A stretch of 37,914 nucleotides of DNA from the NCBI GenBank assembly GCA_041946865.1, contig JBHGBF010000193.1, positions 1 to 37,914 of the forward strand. Reading direction: 5' to 3'. This DNA comes from RPQK01 sp041946865 (GTDB taxonomy: Bacteria > Acidobacteriota > UBA6911 > RPQK01). Both the position numbers and the translations under genes were made by a program. Below, piece by piece: positions 1-5,941 of this stretch (its first letter is position 1; every line of letters begins with the position of its first letter). The notes below the pieces were generated by a model, which saw only the letters and a list, made by a program, of their open reading frames with translations, had not been told where the DNA came from and made no database searches.

Positions 1-187
1 AGTGGCGATTCTTGAGTCGAAACACCATGGCAAATTGCTGAACTTGACACACACAACTCAGAGGCGCCGGCCAGGTCTACCCACTCCTCTGCGCGCAGCA
101 GGGCAGAGACGAAGTACGCGGAAATTGGTGCCAGACGTACGACACGCCTCTTTGTTTTCAGGTACTTGCGGTCCAATTGAGTGCGTG
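1..187. other. Window edge, no supported gene
   Basis: I find no convincing gene here. A plus-strand frame is open from base 2 to 319, but its product is rich in Arg, Pro and His, has no recognisable domain and runs straight through the short repeats at 188-247. It reads like non-coding sequence. The stretch could be the margin of a decayed insertion sequence whose body lies to the left, but nothing inside these bases shows a transposase. Confidence 0.4.
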
Positions 188-247
188 TCACCCATATTCA
201 TCACCGATATTCACATCTGTCACCCATATTCACATCACCCATATTCA
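188..247 (+). repeat. Four 13-bp direct repeats, possible IS21-type element end
   Basis: The 13-mer TCACCCATATTCA, or its one-base variant TCACCGATATTCA, occurs at 188-200, 201-213, 220-232 and 235-247. Two copies are preceded by TG or TGT. IS21-family elements carry several internal repeats at each end and begin with TGT, and from memory their ends can look like this. No istA or istB gene lies next to the cluster inside the window, so this is at most an orphan end or the edge of an element outside it. The orientation of any such element is undetermined. Confidence 0.4.
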
Positions 248-306
248 CAAAGAAGGCGGAACTGCGCTCCGCATCCGGCTTTAACGGTGTCTGGCTGGGA
301 GCCCCC

Positions 307-1305
307 CTACTTCGCGTAGGCCTTGTAGAGCTCGTCGACTTTATCTTTGCCGAAATCGCCTTCGTAGACGACGACTCTGTATTTGAACCACGCCTTTTCT
401 CCGGGCTTCAGTTTCAAGTCCAGGGGCTTGGGGTCAGGCTCTTTGTGCGCTTTCTGAAAGTCCAGCTGGCCGAGCGGGTTCACGCTGAAGCAGCCGTACC
501 CGCGCGCGTGCCAGTAAGTCGGGGAGTTGGTGCTGGTCGGGTGATTGAGAATGACGATGCCGATTTTCTTGCCGCCCGTTTCTCCTTGCAGTCGCACCCA
601 GTTGGCTCGCTTGCCCCAGACTCCTTTTTCCAGTTCCCCGCCCTCGGAATTCAGATACCGTCCGGTCGCCTTCTCAGTCAGGAACTCGGCTACGCGGAAG
701 GCGAACATTCCTTCCTTGGTGTCCCCGAACGATACTTCGCCGGAAACCGGCTGCAGCGCCATGTTGAAATCGATTGCGTAGGTGGAGGGGTCAAGAACCA
801 TAAAAACCATCTCGCGGTCTTCCGTCACTACGGGCTTTCCGTCCTTGCCGACCCATTTGGAAACGGTCTTTAGGGCGGCTGACTGGCTCCCCTCCTTCTT
901 GCTCGTCACCTTGACATGCTTGATCGCTGGGAGCGGTTCTCTGCTGTTCCCCCAGAAGTTGTTGGCGTCGCTTCCCACACGATCCATAGTGAAGTAGATC
1001 CCCATGTGATGTGGATGGTCCCGCGATTCGCCGGGCACCTCGGTGAACGGATACGCGCGGGTCAAGGCGATACCGGACGGGCTGAGCACCGGATGGAGGA
1101 CCGGCTTGGTTTGGAGAATCCCCGGGGCCAGTAGCGGCTTGGACGGATCGGGCGTGTGCAGATAAGTCGTAAAGGGCTTTCCGTTGATGATGACGTCGAT
1201 CTGGTACTTCCCTTCCTTCAGCTCAATCCGAGTTGACTGCGCCAGAGCGACCACAGACAGCAAAAGTACGACAGAGAGCAGACAAAAGCAGGTTTTCAGT
1301 CTCAT
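307..1305 (-). CDS. Exported DUF6807 (PmoA-like) family protein
   Basis: A 332-residue protein with a signal peptide (about residues 1-23, cut after ALA). The mature part fits the DUF6807/'methane oxygenase PmoA' family of secreted proteins of unknown biochemical role, despite that Pfam name. Family traits visible are the HPHHMG segment shortly after an ESRD stretch, a following NFWG segment, and a C-terminal half rich in beta strands ending in a YRVVVYEGD stretch. The family is common in Acidobacteria, Planctomycetes and Bacteroidetes, often near sugar-related oxidoreductases. I chose the ATG at 1305 because GGAG lies 6 nt upstream; in-frame ATGs at 1311 and 1317 and a GTG at 1332 are alternatives. 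It stands alone on its strand here. Confidence 0.8.
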   Translation of the reverse strand: MRLKTCFCLLSVVLLLSVVALAQSTRIELKEGKYQIDVIINGKPFTTYLHTPDPSKPLLAPGILQTKPVLHPVLSPSGIALTRAYPFTEVPGESRDHPHHMGIYFTMDRVGSDANNFWGNSREPLPAIKHVKVTSKKEGSQSAALKTVSKWVGKDGKPVVTEDREMVFMVLDPSTYAIDFNMALQPVSGEVSFGDTKEGMFAFRVAEFLTEKATGRYLNSEGGELEKGVWGKRANWVRLQGETGGKKIGIVILNHPTSTNSPTYWHARGYGCFSVNPLGQLDFQKAHKEPDPKPLDLKLKPGEKAWFKYRVVVYEGDFGKDKVDELYKAYAK

Positions 1306-1448
1306 CTTCATCTCCATTCTTGAACCGTACACTATTTAACTCAAATTCCAGTCTGATACCAGTTCCCTCGGAAAATTTCACCGGCCGGCGCGATTGAACT
1401 TTTCCGGTTTCGGGTCCGTAATCGCTGCTATAGGGAGGGGATAAACGC

Positions 1449-1724
1449 ATGTTCGAACTGATTGCCGGTATAGGGGTTGTGGGCGTCGCCCTGGCCGTGT
1501 GCCTGGTTTTCGGTCTCGCACTGATGGTTTTGAAGCTGGTTATAGGCCTGGGCATCGGGCTGTTGAAGGGAGTGATCGGATTGGTCGTCGGGCTGGTGGC
1601 GGGCGGTATCGCACTCGCGGTCCTCCTGCCGATCGGGGTCGTCCTTTTGCCGCTCCTGATCCTCGTGGCGGTAGGACTGTTGCTGCTGGCCCCGTTCATC
1701 CTTATCCTGAAACTCGTCTTCTGA
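1449..1724 (+). CDS. Small, extremely hydrophobic membrane protein
   Basis: A 91-residue protein made almost wholly of Gly, Val, Leu, Ile and Ala, with only two or three lysines and a few helix-breaking prolines. It would form three or four closely packed membrane helices with glycine-zipper-like spacing. The ATG is preceded by a strong AGGGAGGGG ribosome-binding site 8 nt away, which supports real translation. No family is recognised and no function is proposed. It sits just upstream of another small membrane protein on the same strand, with a GC-rich double stem between them. Confidence 0.6.
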   Translation: MFELIAGIGVVGVALAVCLVFGLALMVLKLVIGLGIGLLKGVIGLVVGLVAGGIALAVLLPIGVVLLPLLILVAVGLLLLAPFILILKLVF

Positions 1725-1774
1725 TTCCCCGCAGAGCGATGGCGACGCTCTAAAGAAGTCAGTTTTCTTCGGCT

Positions 1775-1814
1775 GCGGCGGCACGGGTCCCGGATAGCCG
1801 GGCAGGGCCGCCGC
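1775..1814 (+). terminator. GC-rich double hairpin after the small membrane gene
   Basis: GCGGCGGC at 1775-1782 pairs with GCCGCCGC at 1807-1814. Inside that stem CCCGG (1789-1793) pairs with CCGGG (1798-1802). There is no T-run after it, so it would be a weak intrinsic terminator at best. It lies about 50 bases after the stop of the 91-residue gene. Confidence 0.35.
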
Positions 1815-1932
1815 GCTCCCGAATGAAAACCGAAGCTTTTAAGCTGCCGCTTGCCCGCCCCTGTTGTACTTGAACCGATTCCTTGGTTGACTGGTACTAA
1901 CACGTTTTCCAGTGCTGGAGGTCTTTCACGGA

Positions 1933-2214
1933 ATGCAAGGCTATTTGCGGACATCCGAACCAGGCGATTCGGGGAAGCGAGTGTCCCTTATTCTCGGAGG
2001 GTCGCTTCTCCTGCTGGCCCTCCTAAAAGCCTCACGCTTGTCCTGGATTCTTGGCCTGGCAGGCGCCTATTTTCTTTATCGCGGACTTTCGTCGCCCACA
2101 CCCAGGGCTGATCGGCGTCCAGTCGCCCGGCCTGCTCCCAAGGACATCGTGCTTGAAGCTTCTGAGGAGTCTTTCCCCGCGAGCGATGCCCCGAGTTGGA
2201 CCGGCGTAGGATAA
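1933..2214 (+). CDS. Small two-helix membrane protein (DUF2892-like) with ESFPASD tail
   Basis: A 93-residue protein with two membrane segments (about residues 18-50) separated by a short basic turn, as in DUF2892/YgaP-type inner-membrane proteins. It ends in an Arg/Pro-rich linker and the motif EASEESFPASDAPSW. This acidic tail motif recurs at the C-terminus of many small bacterial proteins and is often predicted to be cytoplasmic; its job is not known to me. I prefer the ATG at 1933, with GGAGG 11 nt upstream; a GTG at 1912 would add seven residues. Confidence 0.6.
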   Translation: MQGYLRTSEPGDSGKRVSLILGGSLLLLALLKASRLSWILGLAGAYFLYRGLSSPTPRADRRPVARPAPKDIVLEASEESFPASDAPSWTGVG

Positions 2215-2440
2215 CCGGGAACAGCGCTTGCGCAGCCCAGCCCGGATCATTCTGGGGGCCGGGGAACGAGTCTCTTTTGGCAAAGCCCCGGCCGGCGCCC
2301 CCGGGAAGGAACTCCGCTCTTTGCGCTTCAGAGGCAGCGGCCGGGTCGCCTGCAGTCGTTTCGCAAAAAAAACTCGCGCTCGACAAACGCTCGCTTGCAG
2401 TTTGGCGCGAACTGGAATACACCTGTAGCCCCGAGGAACC
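2215..2440. other. Intergenic, one strong hairpin
   Basis: No gene is seen. GGCCGGGG at 2257-2264 pairs with CCCCGGCC at 2286-2293 around a 21-nt loop. This could act as a factor-dependent terminator for the small membrane genes; no T-run follows it. The glycosyltransferase start at 2441 has GAGGAACC directly before it. Confidence 0.4.
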
Positions 2441-3466
2441 ATGCGATCAGAATACTTTTCTGCAGCGGAGGATCTGCGAGAACGGAGCGGGATTGTCATT
2501 CCGGCCTATTTCCCTGCAGCGACAGACATTCAGCTGGCTTCCGATCTGCTTGCCGACACCGTTCTCGGCTGCCGCAGTCAAGTCGGAGACCCTTCCCGCG
2601 TCTGCATCAGCGCTGACAGCGAGAACCCCGCCGCAGACGCGGCCCGGCGGCTTCAGGCCGAGCACGGGCTGACGGTGGTGATATCGCCGAGGAACAGAGG
2701 CAAGCTCGGCTCTGTGCTGGCCGGCCTGGAGAGCCTGGTCAGAAACGAGTCCCTGCACTACTTTTTGTTGGTCGATCAGGACGGGGACCACTTTCCGAAC
2801 GAACTGGTTAATTTCATCCGGGCTGCCCGGCACGTGGCTTCGGCGGCTAAGCATGATCGACTTCTCGTGCTTGGCCGACGCAGCAGCCGGCATCATCCGA
2901 TGGGCTATTTGCGCGGCGAGTTGGAGGAGCTGGCCGACCGAATGCTGGTCGACTGCCTGCAGTACCGCGCCGCCCTGGACGGTGTCCCTTTGAACCTTCA
3001 GTTTGCCTTGCTGCTGGATGAATTTCCCGATTTCCACAGCGGGTACAAACTCCTTACGCGGCCCCTGGCAAGCCGCATCCTAGCCGGCGCCGTCCCGCTC
3101 GCAGGTTTGTCTGAGGAGGCTGTTTACCGCCATGCCGTCGAGGCAGTCCTGTCGGTGGAAGCCGTGCTGTCCGGGGGGATTCTCGTGTCGGTGGCGCGCA
3201 GCACCTTTAACGAGCAGCCGATCACCGCTTTCGGCCAGCTGAATCGCTGCCGGCTGGTCGCCGACAAGATCATCTGGCCTGCCCGTAGACTGCGCGTTCC
3301 GGGAGCCTTCGTCGGCCAATGGACGGAGAATCACCTCGCCCGGCTGCAGCTGGCCACCCTTGCGCCGGGCGGCAAAGAGGAGTTGTTCGAAATCAGGAAC
3401 CTGGTCCGCCAGGCCTTCGAACTGCCTGAGCTTCCGCGGGACATTGAGGGCCCACCTTTTTTGTAG
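2441..3466 (+). CDS. Glycosyltransferase-like protein (GT-A / GT2-like fold)
   Basis: A 341-residue protein with no membrane segment and no signal peptide. The N-terminal half resembles a GT-A nucleotide-sugar-binding fold: an IVIPAYFPA strand near residue 24, then an SADSEN strand, a SPRNRGKLGSVLAGL stretch like the nucleotide-binding helix of family 2 transferases, and a LLVDQDGDHFP segment near residue 107 that resembles the metal-binding DxD site. The C-terminal part has no recognised domain. Donor, acceptor and pathway cannot be told from sequence, and no polysaccharide gene lies beside it. ATG start with GAGG 4 nt upstream. Confidence 0.6.
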   Translation: MRSEYFSAAEDLRERSGIVIPAYFPAATDIQLASDLLADTVLGCRSQVGDPSRVCISADSENPAADAARRLQAEHGLTVVISPRNRGKLGSVLAGLESLVRNESLHYFLLVDQDGDHFPNELVNFIRAARHVASAAKHDRLLVLGRRSSRHHPMGYLRGELEELADRMLVDCLQYRAALDGVPLNLQFALLLDEFPDFHSGYKLLTRPLASRILAGAVPLAGLSEEAVYRHAVEAVLSVEAVLSGGILVSVARSTFNEQPITAFGQLNRCRLVADKIIWPARRLRVPGAFVGQWTENHLARLQLATLAPGGKEELFEIRNLVRQAFELPELPRDIEGPPFL

Positions 3467-3490
3467 GCTCCCAAAGTCCATTTCGGGAGC
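3467..3490 (+). terminator. Hairpin directly after glycosyltransferase stop
   Basis: GCTCCC (3467-3472) pairs with GGGAGC (3485-3490). The stem can be extended by AAA/TTT with one bulged C. It starts at the first base after the stop codon. No U-run follows, so it could also serve the convergent TPR gene. Confidence 0.45.
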
Positions 3491-3550
3491 GCATCCCTTG
3501 CCTGCGCCGCCAGCACAGTCGCCGGGCAGTCCTACGCAGCAGACAGGATG

Positions 3551-3630
3551 CCTCAGGGGCTCAAAAGCCCGCCCGAAGGCGGAACGACGAACGGCTTTGA
3601 GGACCCCGCTTCAGGCACAAGCCTGCACTC
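3551..3630. repeat. Cluster of three 5-bp stem, 4-nt loop hairpins
   Basis: Three small hairpins of identical geometry lie in this convergent intergenic gap: GGGCT-caaa-AGCCC (3557-3570), CCGCC-cgaa-GGCGG (3569-3582, sharing two bases with the first) and CAGGC-acaa-GCCTG (3612-3625). The regular design suggests a dispersed intergenic repeat rather than a simple terminator. I recall similar strings scattered through acidobacterial genomes, but this is unchecked. Confidence 0.45.
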
Positions 3631-3639
3631 CCAGGTATT

Positions 3640-5199
3640 TCACTTCTTCTTTGGCGCCGGTTTAGCGGCCGGCTTTGCCGCTGGAGGGGGCGTCGAATGC
3701 TCGATGACGATTAAAACGGCCTTAGCCGACTCCAAGTGAGCCACATCCTTCCCGATCTGCGTGTACCTGGTCAACGAGGCTTTCGCCTTCACAGGATCCT
3801 TCAGCTCGTAAAAGTAAAGCACACCAAGCTCGTAATGGGCCTCCGGGTGCTCGGGGTTCGACTTTAAGACCTCTTCGAACAGCGCCTGTGCCTCCGCGTT
3901 CTTGTTCGCCTTCCGGTAGGCGGCGCCGGCGTTGAAGAGTGCCTGGTCCACGGGCTCGGTGCCCTGCTTGTATACACCGGCCAGCACCTGAACGCCCTCT
4001 TGGATCTTCTTGTTGGTGAAGTAGTAATTGGCCAACTCCTGGGCATACTGGTTCTTGTTCTTGCCCTGGGCAATCGCCTTCTGATAGGCCTCCACCATCT
4101 GGTCCTCTTGATTCAGCTTCTGGTGAACGCGAGCGATACCGGCCCAGACGGCGCCCTGAATCTCGGGGGGAGCTTCGGCCTGAACCTGCTGATATTTGGC
4201 CAGAGCCTCTTCGTACTTACCCTGTTTGAACGCCTCGTCGCCGACCGCCAGGGTCTGCTGCAACTGCTGCAGGATGATCGCCTTTTCGTTCTCGCTCAGG
4301 AGGCGCTTGAGCTCGATGATGTTTTTGTCCTGGGGCGCCAGTGCGGAGGCCTTTTCGATGGTCTTCTTGGCATCGTCAAAACGTCTCAACTTCGCCTGGG
4401 CGAGGGCCAGGTTGTAGAGCATGTTCGGATCATCGGGAGCTATCTTCATCAGCTCTTCGAGCTTGGTGACCGCCAACTCGTTTTTTCCTTCCCGCAACGC
4501 CGCATCCGCCTCGAGTTGGATCTTCATGGCCGGTATGGATTGCAGGAACTTCTGGAGTGCAGCCTCCATCTGGTCATAGGCCGCCTCATTTCCGGGCTGT
4601 GAGGCCAGCTTCAGATTCCGGGTATCGGTAATCGCCTGTTTGACCTCCTGCTCGGCCAGGTCCCATTTTTGCTCGTTGGCGTAAGCGAGAGCCAGGTTCT
4701 GGCGCGCCCCGGGGCTGGTGGGATTGATGGCCAGGATTTGCTTCAACTTCTCAATCGCAGGATCGAGCTGGTTCTTTTGGAGTAAACCCACTGCTTCCTG
4801 AAAGAGCTGGTTGACCTGCTGGTCGAGCGCCGGGTCTTCGAAATAAAACTTCCGGTTCATGTCGCCCGGCTTGAACTTGAGCTCCACGGTTTTGGTTTCG
4901 CCACCTTTCAGCGCGAAGAACTCGACCAGGACCGGCTCGAATCCCTCTGTGCGCGCCCAAAGTCGGTATACGCCTTCGGGCAGTTTCTTAACCTCCGCCA
5001 CGCCCTTTTTGTTGGTTTTCCCTTGCGTGACCTTATTGGCTCTGACCTCGTGCACGGTGACCGGCATATTCGTGATCGGCTCTCCAGACTCCTTCACACA
5101 GGTAACCACCAGCTTTGCATCCGCTGCAACCAGCGGGACAGTTACGAGTGCCGCACTCAGAAGCAACAGAGCAACGCTGCCTGTCATTCGCATTTTCAT
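3640..5199 (-). CDS. Exported TPR-repeat protein with carboxypeptidase-regulatory-like N-domain
   Basis: About 519 residues. A signal peptide (residues 1 to about 26) is followed by a beta-sandwich domain of the carboxypeptidase regulatory/CNA-B type (about 27-110, with a GVAEVKKLPEGVYRLWA stretch). Then come at least eight tetratricopeptide repeats (about 130-500) with family spacing, for example NLALAYANEQKWDLAEQEV and YELGVLYFYELKDPVKAKA. A Pro/Ala/Lys tail (PAAKPAAKPAPKKK) ends the protein. Such proteins are plentiful in Acidobacteria and probably act as periplasmic scaffolds; a partner cannot be named. Start chosen at the ATG at 5199 with AGGAG 4 nt upstream; ATG 5193 is also possible. 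It lies downstream of the structured stretch at 5325-5572 on the same strand. Confidence 0.75.
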   Translation of the reverse strand: MKMRMTGSVALLLLSAALVTVPLVAADAKLVVTCVKESGEPITNMPVTVHEVRANKVTQGKTNKKGVAEVKKLPEGVYRLWARTEGFEPVLVEFFALKGGETKTVELKFKPGDMNRKFYFEDPALDQQVNQLFQEAVGLLQKNQLDPAIEKLKQILAINPTSPGARQNLALAYANEQKWDLAEQEVKQAITDTRNLKLASQPGNEAAYDQMEAALQKFLQSIPAMKIQLEADAALREGKNELAVTKLEELMKIAPDDPNMLYNLALAQAKLRRFDDAKKTIEKASALAPQDKNIIELKRLLSENEKAIILQQLQQTLAVGDEAFKQGKYEEALAKYQQVQAEAPPEIQGAVWAGIARVHQKLNQEDQMVEAYQKAIAQGKNKNQYAQELANYYFTNKKIQEGVQVLAGVYKQGTEPVDQALFNAGAAYRKANKNAEAQALFEEVLKSNPEHPEAHYELGVLYFYELKDPVKAKASLTRYTQIGKDVAHLESAKAVLIVIEHSTPPPAAKPAAKPAPKKK

Positions 5200-5324
5200 G
5201 GGTCTCCTGTACCTTGTCATAAGTAAATTCCTAACGAGTTTAGTTGACGGAACCAGTGTCGGGCAAGTACAGCGAAGGAAAAGAGAAAGGATTTCCGGCG
5301 GTTAACACGCGTTCGACTGTCGCA

Positions 5325-5572
5325 CGTTAACGGCAACACTGTTGACTTAACGTTTCCGTCTGCTCCGGAGCATAAGCGCCAAAATAAGGCCCTGCTTTTC
5401 TAAGCAAGACAGCCCAGAGTATCGTTTTCCAGGTACCCTGGGTCAGGAATTGGGTGCGATACCTTCCCCTCCCAAGGTAACACATGGCAAAAGACACCAG
5501 ATAAAACCAATTCCTACAACCGTTTATAGCCATGTGTCACCTTGGTACGATTTATGGACCGTTTTTCGGTCC
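5325..5572 (-). ncRNA. Highly structured intergenic stretch, candidate RNA element
   Basis: The gap between the CNBD gene and the TPR gene holds a chain of pairings: CGTTAA/TTAACG (5325-5330/5347-5352) around CAAC/GTTG; the palindrome TGCTCCGGAGCA (5361-5372); TGCTT/AAGCA (5393-5406); CCAGG/CCTGG (5429-5441); AGGAATTGG/CCAATTCCT (5445-5453/5507-5515); a 17-bp pair (5472-5488/5529-5545); and GGACCG/CGGTCC (5556-5572). The 9-bp and 17-bp pairs interleave, as in a pseudoknot. In the 17-bp pair the single mismatch is A-C on plus but a G-U wobble on minus. That favours a minus-strand transcript, the strand of both flanking genes. It is not a known RNA class to me; a mobile-element remnant is the alternative. 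Confidence 0.4.
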
Positions 5573-5923
5573 AACCCATGCTGAAGGGGAAGAGCAAAGT
5601 GACTCACTCGGCATGACCAGCAGACGGCATTCAGTCACGCATCTGGCGGCAAGACTGCTGGGCAGGCCGCTCAGGCAACTCCAGAAGTTGACCGGCCCGC
5701 GCTCGAGCGCCTCGCCGGCCGCTCCGTTTTTCTCGAATTCGACGCGGCCTTCCAGGAGCAGATGGAACGAGGAGCAGACGGCTCCGGTTCGAAACAGGTA
5801 CCGTCCAGCCGCGACAGTCTGCTCCTCGAACAGATCCGCAAGCAGAGCCAGATGGTCGGCCGATGCCTGGCTCAGGAATTCAATGTCCTGCAGTATGAAA
5901 ATCTTCTCGATCGTCGTCAGCAC
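5552..5923 (-). CDS. Short cyclic-nucleotide-binding-domain-like protein, C-terminus atypical
   Basis: A 123-residue protein starting at GTG 5923 with GGGGAA about 5 nt upstream, 18 nt after the stop of the MFS/HEAT gene, so very likely co-transcribed. Residues 1-75 match the start of a CRP/CNBD beta roll: ILQDIEFLSQASADHLALLA, then a VAAGRYLFRTG strand and an LLLEGRVEF strand. The usual phosphate-binding cassette (GE, then R-S-A) is not recognisable. After ECRLLVMPSE the expected closing helix is replaced by SLCSSPSAWVGPKNGP and a stop. That unlikely tail lies in a GGACCG/CGGTCC hairpin, suggesting the 3' end was replaced. The fold call is good; nucleotide binding is doubtful. Confidence 0.6.
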   Translation of the reverse strand: MLTTIEKIFILQDIEFLSQASADHLALLADLFEEQTVAAGRYLFRTGAVCSSFHLLLEGRVEFEKNGAAGEALERGPVNFWSCLSGLPSSLAARCVTECRLLVMPSESLCSSPSAWVGPKNGP

Positions 5924-5941
5924 TGTGTTTCCCCGAGCCTG

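Noticed and set aside
5327..5533. Small minus-strand open frame in the structured gap
   Set aside because: It runs through the hairpin chain, has no family resemblance and no good ribosome-binding site.
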